A DNA stretch of 64,000 nt from Branchiostoma floridae (taxonomy: Eukaryota; Chordata; Leptocardii; Amphioxiformes; Branchiostomatidae): positions 15,206,202 through 15,270,201 of the forward strand of contig NC_049991.1 in assembly GCF_000003815.2 (NCBI RefSeq), in the 5' to 3' direction. The stretch's first letter is position 1; each line of letters begins with the position of its first letter. Positions 35,646 to 47,699 of this stretch are shown here, piece after piece. The translations under genes were made by a program, and so were the position numbers. Below the pieces are notes generated by a model. It had not been told where the DNA came from. It saw only the letters and a list, made by a program, of their open reading frames with translations, and searched no databases.

Positions 35646-36263
35646 AGAACTTTTGATGCATCGTTAAGTCGGCAAGTATTCCCAGTAGTTTTTCTCCCAC
35701 TCGAAGCTTTTCCAAATGGTGTTCATCAAGACCATTTTTTCAAGACCAAACGAAAAACGTGATTCCCCCTGCGTACTTGCTTGCTGATAAACTCCCCCAT
35801 TAAAACGTTTAGAACGATACCTAATTGTGCCTTTATTGCATGAGCTCTTAGATCTGCGTACAGCCCAACTCAGCACATAATTTACCTGCCGTAATGCCTC
35901 CACATGGTATAATACATTTCCTTTGGTAATGAGGCTTGCGAAGGCCCTTCGTGATTCGTATCGAAAGAGCGGAATATCATGGACTGTCCCAATCAATTAC
36001 TTCACTCTGTTGCGGCCCTATTCCTAGCGAGGTTTGTCGATAGTTGGTAATGCGGAGTTACTGCTCAGTACTGCGTTTGTCAAATTGCACCGGACGTTAA
36101 AGAAGTAGTTAAGGCTTGCTCTTTCATTCTAGCACAAGAGTTGTATCGACGGGCCCGTCCATATTATCGAGAGGCAGCACAAACTATTAAGCCAGAAGAT
36201 TGAAACTACTTCAAATATCGATGAATGTGTATTACCAGGATGAAGATATATTCACTACGTAAA

Positions 36264-36504
36264 GGTGGTATCTCACTGCACTTGGGGCACCGGTGCGGCA
36301 CTGCGGGGTTCGTTCACTGCGGCACTGTTTTGTTATTTTCACGATTTTTGAGAATTCAGATATTGCGCAATACATAAAAGTAAGACTTAGAAGACAACAA
36401 AATACACGAAACGGAAGAAAATTTGTTCTTTATCTCTGAAATTCGTCGAGTCATCTACGAACACGGCAGTGCCGCACCGGTGCCGCAAGTGCAGTGAGAT
36501 TCCA
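36264..36504. mobile_element. Family L MITE, complete
   Basis: Near-perfect inverted ends: left TCTCACTGCACTTGGGGCAC, right GTGCCGCAAGTGCAGTGAGA, each continuing through CCGGTGCGGCACTG. Its interior (GACAACAAAATACACGAAAC, AATTCGTCGAGTCATC) is the family A core. Confidence 0.85.
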
Positions 36505-36925
36505 GGAAGCTCAAATATCGAACACACAAAACTCTACTGCAGGTAATTCATTCATTTACTCAAACATTAAGGAAAGAAAACGGCAGCAGGTTGACCTATA
36601 ACACGGCAACATGGTAGGCAATCACGGCAAATTGGAGTCTAATCGACTCCTGACTCCGCGTGCCAACAGGGTGCCCAATCAATAGACCTCTGTGACGATA
36701 ATTTCAGGCGCTATTATGAAGTCATATACCACAGAGCATAAACCTCGCAGGAAACTTTATCACAATTTGGTAAAAGGTTACTTCAAAATTATAGTTCCAT
36801 TTTTTTAAACTGCGGTAACGTATCTTTGATCAGCAAGAATCGAACGGGCCGTGGAGAAAGAGCATTAATTCAGAAGTATCGGTCACAATTGGCATAAATA
36901 TGGAGCAGAACTCCAGTCAGGAGCT

Positions 36926-36958
36926 CTGAGGAAGGTGTCTGATAGACACGGAAACGTA
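36926..36958 (+). ncRNA. Hammerhead-like hairpin
   Basis: CTGAGGA, AG, the stem GTGTCT/AGACAC with loop GAT, one G, then GAAAC and GTA. Compensating stem changes compared with 8694 and 15969 suggest the fold matters. Confidence 0.3.
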
Positions 36959-37647
36959 AGCACAGTAAGTATATCCTGGTTGTGTACAAGAATTCTCCTA
37001 TATCTAATATGGACCCATGTTTACATACGGGTGCATTACATCATAAAATGATGTATTTTGCTATGATTGATATTTGCGTGTATATAGATATCATATCTAT
37101 ATGCACACAAATATAAATCATGGCAAAAATGAATACTAGTATGATATCTATCTACAAACAAATATAAACCATGACAAAAATACACATATTTTCTGACTTC
37201 TAAGAAACATCTGGTCACTTTAACTTGAGATTGCTCGCAGTAGATTCTTCTATATTCCGGCCGCGGTACGATGTTTGAGTGCGAACAGGTTCCTTGAGGG
37301 ACGGTCAGACGTCTGCATGAACTAGTATCGGCTCTCGGAGGCTCTCAGGGAGCGGGGTGACTGCAGCGCCAGTAAATCAGGGCGTTACTCTCCACTTTGA
37401 TATGCCCGCCGCTCGAAATGTCAAGTGTGAAGAACACGTTCTGGTAGGACCCGATAAGATCCACCGATCCTTCATGTCAGTGACCATCCATTCTCTATCC
37501 GCAGGAATCGCCTTCCATATTACATCGCCGCCGGCCAATCGGCCCCGTGCCGGGCGCGGTGCCATCTCGCTACAGCCGCACAAATTAAAACGAATGTATC
37601 ACACGTGCTGGAGGTTAAATAGCAGTGAAACCATCGTTCAACAAGTC

Positions 37648-37792
37648 CGGCGACCTCGTTACAACCTGGCTGCGACCGACTTGTCAACGAATTTCATCGA
37701 TGAAAAACGAATCTTTTAAAGCTTTTTGTGTCTTTTCAGTCTTGATTTTACACATTGCACGTATTTAGATAATGAAGTCAAGGGCTACACCG
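37648..37792. mobile_element. Family A MITE, partial
   Basis: GGCGACCTCGTTACAACCTG, CAACGAATTTCATCGATGA, GTGTCTTTTCAGTCTTGAT and AATGAAGTCAAGGGCTACAC. It matches the left and centre of family A; the right end is lost. Confidence 0.65.
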
Positions 37793-37831
37793 AGGTGTTT
37801 AAAAACCTTCTTGGTTACACACATCTAACTT

Positions 37832-38129
37832 AGGCTTAGGTCCCAATTGGAACAAGGGGCCTTGTCGGGCAGTTCACGGGCTGTTTGGGGCAGTTAAGGG
37901 CTCTACTCCTACGTGGCCCCATGGGACACCTTGTGGATCCCGGGGTATTTTTGGGCCCGGCCGGGTACTGGTTGAATTTAAGTCGGACATAAAATGGACC
38001 CGGGACTCGGTTACCAATATACGCCGTAACCATGGGGAACACCGAGGGGTACCCCACCGGGACAAATTTGTGGCTTCGGGGCTCGGCCGGGGCTACATCC
38101 CTGACGGGCACAAATTGGGACCAAAGCCT
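37832..38129. mobile_element. Family H MITE
   Basis: Ends AGGCTTAGGTCCCAATTGG and CAAATTGGGACCAAAGCCT. The interior is GC-rich with GGGCCCGGCCGGG and TTTGTGGCTTCGGGGCTCGG; the latter is shared with 43020-43255. Confidence 0.8.
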
Positions 38130-39051
38130 TCGGTTGCAGCGAGATCGCCATTTGGTTGAATGGGAGACTTACAACAGCCGGCAAGGCGGATACAGACATT
38201 AGTGAAAATGTATCACCTCGACTTATGTATGAAATTATTAATAATAAAGGACACACCCACTTAATCCACCCTAATCATCATTCTATGCCTTTATCCTAAT
38301 GATTCCATAGTATGATGGAATGTTGAAAGCGACCTTTCAAAGTCACTTGTAAGCGTAAACATATTCAATGCAGCTCATACTTTGCCTTCGTAATAAATCA
38401 CCTTACAGTTTTTACCTCCGTGAAGGTGGTATTGACTTTGGCGTATCTGTGTGCGTGTGTGTCTGCGTTTTCAGGTTAATTTTGCATACATACAACTCAT
38501 GAAGCAATGGATAAGTTGTCTTTGACTTTGACTTTGACTTTGATAAAAAGTTGTGATGTTTGGTGTTAGTGTAGGTATTGGAAAGTGAATGAAAATGTTG
38601 GGCCTCTAACGGCTTTCCTTGGTATTGCGCCTGAACTTCGAATTCCAGTCTGCTCTGAACATGCTGTGGCCTTGTTCAGCTTCCAGATTCTTATCAAACA
38701 TATTGCATACATGGGCGTTATGCCGCACCAGAGCTTCGACAAAACGCTCCGTCTTACTGACTCCCACACTACTGCCCCCCACGCGCATCAGTGCGCCTGG
38801 TGACACACCAACGCTGCTTTGAACTATGAAATAGGCTTACTGTCATTGGAGGTGCAACAGTACGGCTATGGTACATGAATCTTGAAATTTAGACTGGATA
38901 AAGAGTCCGGAGAGCGCAAACCCCCGCCACTAGGTGTAAAATGATGTTGACAAACAGTTCGAAAACAAAACCACTGCGAACGTTTCCAAATTTGCAGCAT
39001 TTTTCTTCCAGATTCGTCTTCTTCTTCTTCTAAAAATAGACTTCGTTTATT

Positions 39052-39240
39052 TGCATCTCGGTAGGGGCTGCACCCGTAGTTCGGATGTGGTGTCTCGGGT
39101 TCTGGCACGTTAAAGGGGAAGGGCTAGCAACCCCTCCCTGTAAAAATATACCGTGCTGCTGAAATAGCAAGGAGTACTGCTGCCCCATGTGCCACTTGGC
39201 ACACCATGGATCGGAACAACCGAACTTAGATAGAGGGCAT
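39052..39240 (+). mobile_element. SINE (family 3), head missing
   Basis: The body GCATCTCGGTAGGGGCTGCA, GTAGTTCGGATGTGGTG and TGTAAAAATATACCGTGCTG is shared with 3340-3640. Confidence 0.65.
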
Positions 39241-39257
39241 CTCAATAGGATGAGTTG

Positions 39258-39690
39258 CTTTAAGTTACATTTATCAAAAGCAAAATCAGAAAGACCTTTA
39301 GGATTCTAAAGTTGTTCTGTGACTTTGATTAATCTAGAGAACTGACCAAAATGTTCCCGATAGTTTCGGACTGATCAGTGAAAAAATCTTTTTCATGAAG
39401 TGAAATTCCTCAAAGTTATATCTATCAAAAGCAAAATCACAAAGACCGATAGGATTCTAAAGCTGTTCGGTGACTTTGGTTAATCTAGAGAACTGACCAA
39501 AATGTTCCCAATAGTTTCGGACTGATCAGTGAAAAAATCTTTTTCATGAAGTGAAATTCCTCAAAGTTAGATCTATCAAAGCAAAATCACAAAGACCGAT
39601 AGGATTCCAAAGCTGTTCTGTGACTTTGGTTAATCTAGAGAATTGACCAAAATGTCCCAAATAGATTCGGTCTGCAATTTCAGACATAAT
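39258..39690 (+). repeat. Tandem repeat, period 150 bp, about 2.9 copies
   Basis: Units carry AAAGCAAAATCACAAAGACC, TTAATCTAGAGAACTGACCA and AGTTTCGGACTGATCAGTGA, starting near 39261, 39411 and 39561. Copies are highly similar. Confidence 0.92.
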
Positions 39691-40575
39691 CGCCTTCCGT
39701 TGTGAGGGATAAAATCTCTCTAAAGATATTGGTTTCAATGGAGTCCAGGCACCGTGCCAGCACCTTGCAGCAGTGCTCTAATGACAGCAGCCGGCCAGGT
39801 CTGATGTGAAGAACTTATCGTGTGAGAAATCATCGGACATCCTCGCCGGGACGTCTCCTATCATCCCTATCGCGCCCGTGCACCGGACCAGACGTAAATT
39901 TGCCATCCGCGCGTGAAATGAGAATGTGATGATCTGCACCCAGATTCAGAACAAAGGGAAGTCCGCGAAGACCAATAAGATTGGTTTAACTTGTCTTGCT
40001 CAACAGAAGCACGCTCTCTTGCCCAACTTTTACAATATGAAAAGTCTGTATGGGGGTCCTGACAACGCTCTACGCAGAAGGAGCACCTGTGTATTACGCT
40101 TAAATTATAAGACATATTATACAACATGTGGTCGCCTCGCTACGAACTAGGTGAACAAGATGACAGCTTTCTCTAAGAATTGCGGGGAATCAAAATAAGA
40201 GAATCACGGGACTACCTACTACGTACGGAAAATGGACATTTATACCCTCCATATGAGTACGGGTTGCCTCTGCCAGATAGCCCCGTCACGTTGGAAAATC
40301 AGCCATGGCCAAGATAGTGAATAACTTTAACGTGATTGTTCAGAGTAAGGTCATTAGACCACTTCAAGGCAATGAACTAAGAAGTTGGAAAGAATTGTAC
40401 ATGGAGATAGCGGTGAGTATTTTGTTTTGAAGGCTGATAAGTTGAAGATAAGGATACTCCTCTGGTAGATTCGGTCTATTTGGTCAATTACCTACACCAT
40501 TACCACATGCTGCACTTCCTTTGCTGGATACTGTGTATTGTGTAGAGGGTAAAGTTAGTCCCATAATCATTTTGA

Positions 40576-41038
40576 TGCCGCAGTGGGTTGTTATCCACTG
40601 TGACCAGGGCACGGTATTGGAGGGCGGAGCCCAGCCCATTCCTTCCACAGCCTATTACTAGAATCTCCCCAACTGAAGTCAGGTACCCACTTTTACACCT
40701 AGGTGGAGAAAGGAAAGTCGACGTACATAGGGCGCGGTCACATAGTCATAGGTTGTGCTATCGTCGTACGATGGCTAAGTTCGGGAATTTGGTACGTCTC
40801 CTGCAAAGTTCAACTTGTTACACAAAATGCTGTTTTGGATCCATGTCAGTGGTTGGCTCTGTCACGGCCTGCATGAAAATCCTATGGCATTAGAGTCGTA
40901 CGACGATCGCACGACCTATGTGACCGCGCCCTTAAATGCCTTTCTCAATGACAGAACTTCTAGGTGGGATGTCAGGAATCGAGCCAGTGACCTTTCGATC
41001 TCGTGTTCACTATCGTAGCTACTCGGCCACTCGACTCC
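40576..41038 (-). mobile_element. tRNA-derived SINE (family 2) interrupted by a family B MITE
   Basis: On the minus strand, box-A-like GTGGCCGAGTAGCTACG and box-B-like GGCTCGATTCC start at the right. The body GGGTTGTTATCCACTGTGAC is at the left. The MITE at 40730-40931 splits it. Confidence 0.75.
40730..40931. mobile_element. Family B MITE nested in a SINE
   Basis: Starts GGGCGCGGTCACATAG and ends CGCACGACCTATGTGACCGC-GCCC. Flanks are ATA and TTA. The host SINE resumes on the right with AAATGCCTTTCTC. Confidence 0.85.
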
Positions 41039-41694
41039 ACCAGCATACTGTGTCTCTTTGTCTGTATTTCTTTTTTCATTATTCTAGTCATGTTTGATTT
41101 GGGATCACAGGAGTTCACGTACTGTCGTATTGACCCAAAGCAGAAAGAGAATTGCCAACCATATAGCTACTAGTAGGTTATATATCATACATACATCGGC
41201 TTGTAATGTAAACTCTATTCTTTACTGTTGAAGTATATAAGTTATGACCATATTCTATGATGATATCGAAGAACCAATTCTGTAAGACTGTGGCTTTGCA
41301 ACGTAGAATTGAACGAACACACAAAACAATGAATAGATTGTTTCCGTCCTTGCAAAATCAATAGCGAAGAAAATTATACCAATCAGTCAAGTAAAAACGA
41401 GGTCAGCTCTATGTAATGATTCTATATTTGTTCGCCCTTAACTGCCTCAATAGGGTTCAGTCTGAAGGGTAGTTATGGGGGTTAAAAGGTCAATGCAATT
41501 CACATCGCGGAGATGACGTTAGCCATTCATCAGTCGCCATCTTTATTTTCACCACTAGACTGTTGCATGACCAATTTGAAGGTGGTGTGAGTAGTGGTTA
41601 ATCACATATGGCCAACGGTGTTCATTGCTGGCAAACCGTGCGAGGATCCATATGACGCTGAAGAAGATGGGCAACTCTTGTAAAACCTGCCCAA

Positions 41695-41957
41695 ATTCTA
41701 CTAGACGGCGACTTGAAATTTAACAGAGCGCTTATAGGTTTAACGACTTGCGGAACGTAATGGCGCCCGCGAAATGACGGAAATTTAGACATTCATTCAA
41801 TTTTAGAACTTCACCTTTGACATATTACCCAGCATTCCTGTCTGCCGAACATGCTTAGTGAACTCTGTGATAGAGCTTATTATGAAATTATGGGTAACAC
41901 AAATCCAAGTTAGGTCGCTGCGAGATCGCACCGTGATCGCCGTGTAAAGGATGGAGG
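41695..41957. mobile_element. Family A MITE, diverged interior
   Basis: ATTCTACTAGACGGCGACTT at the left and TAGGTCGCTGCGAGATCGC at the right keep the family ends. The interior between about 41740 and 41880 is unlike other copies. Confidence 0.6.
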
Positions 41958-43019
41958 TTACATCGTTCCGATGTCCTGTCTCTTCACTGTTCAGTATCAT
42001 GGTCAATTTACTGCACGTGGAATCTGAAGACTAGCAAAGGGGGGCGTCGCAGTTCGTGACTCGGTTTTCCAATCGTCTTAATTTGTACCTCCGAGACTTT
42101 CTGGACTGAAGACATATTAGCGAACCCATACAATACAGTATAAGTACATGTGCAAGTATGTGTCGCTGAAAGCATCGAATTCGTCATAAAACCAATGACA
42201 AATCCAACCAATAAGAGCACTGCATCTGCTTCATAATGGATTTCAAGGTCATTTTATGCTGAAAAAAATCAACCAAAGGGTTAATGAAAAACGAGAACTG
42301 GGCTCAGCGATATCCAACGGCACACAAAAAAAGACAGCACAATCGGAAGAAAAAACTATACATCTTTACTTGAAGAACGGGGCATTTTTCTTAACTAAAT
42401 CACGCGTGCATAGTTAACTTGTAAAGACTACTAGTATCTCTCCTGGCTGATTTTGGCATTAGCAACACAGTGCCACCTAGCTGGAAAGGCGCAAACTCCA
42501 CTCTTCATGGAATGTCATTACAGCTTTACCTTATTTTATACAAATCAAGTTTCATTGCCGTCATATAGCTTAACATATCATTTAACATACAGAAATGGCT
42601 GCACAGTGATATATTTCTCCAAACTCTGTGTTAGAACATGAGATTTTGTCAAACTCAGTGGTACAAGAGGGTAAAGCCTTTGCAGTGAAGTGGTGGTTTC
42701 AAAGATGGCGCTTCATACTCTGCGGCCATCAACTTCGGTAGTATCACCGTTGTGACACACAGAAATGTATCCTTTTCATCGATGTCTTCTTCTAATCTAA
42801 ATCTTCTAAAGCAAATGTTGGGAAAGAGAATTGTAACCTTTTATGACTGTCCTGTTATTCTCACGCACAATCAGAAACCTTACGATATTCTAGCCGAAGA
42901 TGTGCTTGTATACTGCTTGTTTCCGCCAAAACACGTACGTACGTACAGATTAAAACTCTAAGTCACACATATTTCTTTTATCTGACCGTGATATTGCGAT
43001 GTTAACTTACTATCCCTGA

Positions 43020-43255
43020 TGCTACGGTCCCATTTGGTACAAGGACTTGAGCCTCGCGTGGTCGCATGGGGCACGGCGGGGCCTCTGGATATTTTTTAAA
43101 CAAGGAGTTAAAATTCTCCCGGGACCCGGCAACACATAGCCACTGTGACCGCTGAGAACCAGGAGAGGTTTCACAGACAAATTTGTGGCTTCTGAGCCCG
43201 GCCGGAGCTACACCCCCTAGCGGACACTGCTGGTGGTGCAAATGGGACCATAGCT
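43020..43255. mobile_element. Family H MITE
   Basis: Ends GCTACGGTCCCATTTGG and CAAATGGGACCATAGC. It shares GACAAATTTGTGGCTTC and CGGCCGGAGCTACACCC with the copy at 37832-38129. Confidence 0.8.
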
Positions 43256-43724
43256 TAACCTAGCTATAGTTAAGCACAGGGACTGATCCACCCAATCACT
43301 GGCGCTATGATTCTATACCGTGAGAGATCGCGAGGTCGGATGATTCACAGAAAATAAATCTTTGATTTCAATATCATTGGTTGAAGTAAGTAGGGTCGAT
43401 GATGGCCAATGTTGATATTCACGCCTAATATTTTCAGCCAAGAATGAATAAGGACTAGCACTTTTTTCTTTAAATGAATGGCGGTAGCATTCTATTCTAT
43501 GTATATTTTGTGTATTCATACATTGAAAAAGAATCCCGGAATCTCTGGACGTTTTGGTATCCTCAGCACTACCGCCGAATTCCAGTGCCCTGCAGTAGTC
43601 TAGATTCACTGCGATATCACAAAATCTCTCCTCGGTATCCCCGAGAAACAAGAAACTTTGTGCGACCCACAACCCATGCATAACCATGAGAAGTAGAAAT
43701 GAAAGGGATCTTTAACCAGTTAAG

Positions 43725-43992
43725 CTCACTGAAGAGCTAATCTTCCACTGGCCGTGACACAGAAAACAGACGCTATATACATTATTTACAGGTTCATTGT
43801 ACCATGGAGGTTCCCCTAGCTCTATTAGACTAGCACAATGAACAGTGGACCACGGCTTAAGGTGCCGTCCAAAGTACTGCAACCCTTTCCAGTAGCATAC
43901 ATGGCGGGTGAGCGACACAGCCTGGATTCGAACTCACAATTCCTTGGTCCAAAGGCAGGGTCGCCAACCACTGGACAAGGCATGCTACATGA
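43725..43992 (-). mobile_element. tRNA-derived SINE (family 1)
   Basis: On the minus strand the head is GTAGCATGCCTTGTCCAGTG, then GAGTTCGAATCCAGGC (box B). The body holds GGTCCACTGTTCATTGTGCT and TACAATGAACCTGTAAATAA. It matches 47114-47380 throughout. Confidence 0.85.
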
Positions 43993-45861
43993 GCAATAAC
44001 TTTCCTGGAAGGAATTATTCTGCCAATTCGAATTACTTTGCCTTCTTACAGAACAGAGGTTTTCAGAGGTTTTCGGTTGTTCCAAAAGGGTGGTTTTCCC
44101 CACCACCAAGGTGACTGGGCAATGTCATATTCCGGGTGGCGATACCGAATCCGGAACAGCATTAATGGAATCTGCTACATTTATTGCGTTTCAAATGGCT
44201 TTTGAATTGAAAACGCCTCCAACCAGAATGAGAGCGCGGCGGATATATTTCGCCCATGCCGCACCGCTCACGGCGGCTCTACGGTTTCATATGTCTGTAT
44301 TACACCTAATTTAGCTCTACTCCGTCCGTGGTTGACGGCCTGATTACGAGTAAACGGGAAGGTAGAACAAATCACGCAGAAGCGGTGGAGAAGAGATGGC
44401 GTCGTACATCACGGCTTGCTTGTTTCACCGCTGGGGGGAAAACAACCGTCCGTTCGATATCCTGCAAACAGTGACTGATGTGGAGCTCAAATAAACACAT
44501 CAGATTCTTCTAAAGTTTTCCTTTTGTTTTAGTTGAAAACAGTGTTTGATTGTCGCCTAATATAAATCACAGGCTTTGCCTACATCCAACCAAATGCGTT
44601 TTGTAGGTGCAATAACTATTGGGTTCCCAAACACGCTTAGAAAAGTTTGAATACCCTTTTTCAACATTTTGTTTGTAACATCCTATGTTTGTACATTGCT
44701 GTGTATTGCCAGAAAATGACTTAAGTGTAGGAAAGTAAACAAAAAATCGTGTCTATTGACTGAGACAACCGGGAAACAAGTTCTATTACGAGCTGTACAG
44801 ATGAGAGCGCCGATATTGCACAGTCACATTTGATGTTGAGATTTGATATTGTTATATGTGTTCAAAGTGACTTTCGTCGTGACCTTCGCCCGATAGAGCA
44901 TTTCAAATACGAATCTGGCATATTGCTCCGAGATACATACTTGGGTAAGGGTCCAAGAGATATTGGCTTTGAAACGAAACAATTCAGCCCTGGTTATGAT
45001 TGGCCCAGAGAAAGTAGGACAAATGGAGGAAGACTGGCGTGTTTGAATCATCACGGCAGAGACGAGTCAACTTTTATAAGACGTAATGGCAAGGTCAAGA
45101 CGTTCTCTAAATTTGACCCCTGAGACGTCTGATGCATCTAACGGTGCACCCCGAGAGAACAGAATAGCTAGTCAAACTTTTTAACGATCAATTGCCCCGT
45201 TACTTAAAAGTTGAAACTGCAGGAAGAAATTTTCCACACTTTAAACAACGACATTATCATGTCTGGACACAAGTGTTAGGAAGTAAAAAACATTATTCCG
45301 CAAGTACTTAAAAGTTACCGACCGATGTGTTCATGTAGCCAGACAAATTTTCCAATATATGTACAGTTCGGTTGTAACCCATGTTAGTTAAGCCACCGCA
45401 TAACTCTTCTACATTCATGTATATATATCACTGACATTGCCATCACTCAATTGGTGTGTCTCATTTCGCACTTTCTTTGAACCTCTGTATAGGACTTCTC
45501 GTTGTAAACCCATGTCGAGGGAATTTCAAAGATAAAGAAAGTCCATGCCCGCAGGCTAATTGCAAGGACGTGGTAGAAAAAAGATAGGGAATATGCATGT
45601 AACAACGAACTGTGATAAATGTTATTATACAAAGAGACTACTCGAATACTATATCTAAATTTTGAGATAGGTTGGGTTTGGCTTCTTTTTTTAAGACAAA
45701 AAGTCCCACTTTTTTCTATAATTTTTGGGTTTTGAGGTTTTAAGAGGAAAGTGGCTTTCTGTTCCTACGTAAATGCGGGAAAGATGGGTAATATAATTGT
45801 GATTTCTTTAAACAATGTGGTTCTTTCGGTGTGGTTATATAAAGAAAATCTTAATCTTTTT

Positions 45862-46133
45862 GTTTTTTTTGTTATCTTTTGTGGTCCTAAAATTTGCATG
45901 ATATCCGAACTACGAATTTAAGAGGTACACCAGTTCAATACAGATTTAGATTTATTGAAATTGCAGACAATGCAATACATGGCAAACCCAGGCGGCTTAG
46001 CTGATATTGGGTGCCAACACATATATACATGTACACTTCTCATAGAATACACATAATTAACTAAAATGGTTGACGTATTCTTAAAACAACAAGTTTAGGT
46101 TGTAGGGTTATTGCCGTCTAGTGGAATGGGGAC
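45862..46133. mobile_element. Family A MITE interrupted by a LINE-like fragment
   Basis: TTGTTATCTTTTGTGGTCCT and AATTTGCATGATATCCGAAC (45866-45930) and the end piece TTGCCGTCTAGTGGAATGGG (from about 46110) belong to family A. About 160 bp between them begins with an AATCTA-type tail in reverse (AGATTTAGATTTATTG), as LINE 3' ends do. Confidence 0.5.
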
Positions 46134-46521
46134 CTGTTCTTAAAGAAAGCGTTCTTATTAGCGGGAAGAATTAACGGTCGCTCCAGCGTTGGAGAGCGAC
46201 CCAGCTCACACGGCCTGATTTCAGACTAGCGCAGATGTCAGTGACCCCAATACTGGCCAGGCATACTCTGCTGACCTCTTGGTCGTTACCAAAGATCTGC
46301 TGTGATAGCAATCACTGCGGCCCTTCCCCCTCCCCTCAGAACTGCACAACAAACCTTCGGAACGGTACGGTCGGTCGATATCACAGACATTCCATCAATA
46401 GAGGGTGCATTGTCGTACTCGGTATACGCGCCGTGTAAAATGCTTGGGAAACTTTATACACCGAAGCTTCTATTGATTTTTCCAGTCTAATTGTGTCATA
46501 ACGGTGAGAGATCTGATACTA

Positions 46522-46851
46522 AAGCTAAGGGCACAACCTGCCGTACGTGCGATTTGTCCGTACGTTTTTTGGGAGGCCACGTATTTCTGAAAACGCCAGG
46601 CTGTACAGGGCAGGCGCGTCGCCCGTACTGGCACGTACGGAGGGTGAATCCCCAGCCCGATGGCACACAAAAGTTTTGCCTACACGTAAAGTTCTATAGC
46701 TACGACGTGTCTGCGTGCTCCAAAATCCGTCGGATTTCCTACGAGTTCGTACGGAGGTGGTACGTACCACTTACGGATCCCAAAAGATTGCCCATGTTTT
46801 GGCACGTAGACAGCACGTATTTGCACGTACTGCGGGTTGTGCCCTTAGCTT
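46522..46851. mobile_element. Family I MITE with many CGTACG motifs
   Basis: Ends AAGCTAAGGGCACAACC and GGTTGTGCCCTTAGCTT are exact inverted repeats. The interior holds a dozen variants of CACGTAC/CGTACG. The AAGCTAAGG ends resemble those of family H. Confidence 0.85.
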
Positions 46852-47113
46852 AAGGTATGGTGTACGTATCGTACATGTTGATATTATGTATGGAACACGC
46901 AGTGTTGTAGGTTAGCGTGTTAAAGATGGTCGTTACTTTAATCTTCCTTCATCGCGCTGGGTCAGAATCCCCGTTTCCCCGTGTCAGCTAATGATGCTTG
47001 CGATAAAGTGAGTTTTGATAAGGGCCGTGACACACGTAGTAAACAGGCAGCCGACGTGGTGCCAAATATGCAAGTTATGTTTTATTCATAAGGATAGTGA
47101 TCTCGATCCAGTT

Positions 47114-47380
47114 TTAGCTCACTGACACTGACGAGCTAGTCTTCCACTGGTCGTGACAGAGAAGGCAGACGCTATGTACAGTATTTACAGGTTCATTGTA
47201 CCAGGGAAATTCTTTTTCGACAAGCACAATGAACAGTGGACCACGGCTTAACGTCCCGTCCTAAGGACTGCAATCCTTTCCGGTAGCGTGCGTGTTGAAA
47301 GATTGACACAGCCGGAATCGAACTCGCGGCTTCTAGTTCCAGAGGCAAGGCCGCCAACCACTAGACTAAGCACGCTACCA
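47114..47380 (-). mobile_element. tRNA-derived SINE (family 1)
   Basis: On the minus strand the head GGTAGCGTGCTTAGTCTAGT and box B GAGTTCGATTCCGGC are followed by GGTCCACTGTTCATTGTGCT. The head folds as a tRNA-like domain, but the body shows it is a SINE, not a tRNA gene. Confidence 0.85.
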
Positions 47381-47699
47381 TCGCAAACGACAGTTTCTGT
47401 CAAGCTGCACACGTTTTCACGTTTATAGACACCAATCTTGCCCGGGTAGCGATCAGTTCTGCGATGCTTTACTCTAGCTACATCAGCACTCCAGTCCGTT
47501 AACGCTGCTTGATGAGACATAAGCACACCAAATCCGTTACAAATACGACCTATTGACATTCCGCACGAGGAGGCAGGAGTTCCAATCTGACCATCTGACC
47601 CGGAGACAGGGGTAACATCCTCATCTCGTCTTGCTGAGGAGATTAAGCATCTTGTTAACGGGCTTCCTTATTGGATGGTCATTTACTACTTACATGTAC

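Noticed and set aside
47300-47380. tRNA gene on the minus strand
   Set aside because: Box A and B are present, but the sequence continues into a body shared with 43725-43992; it is a SINE head.
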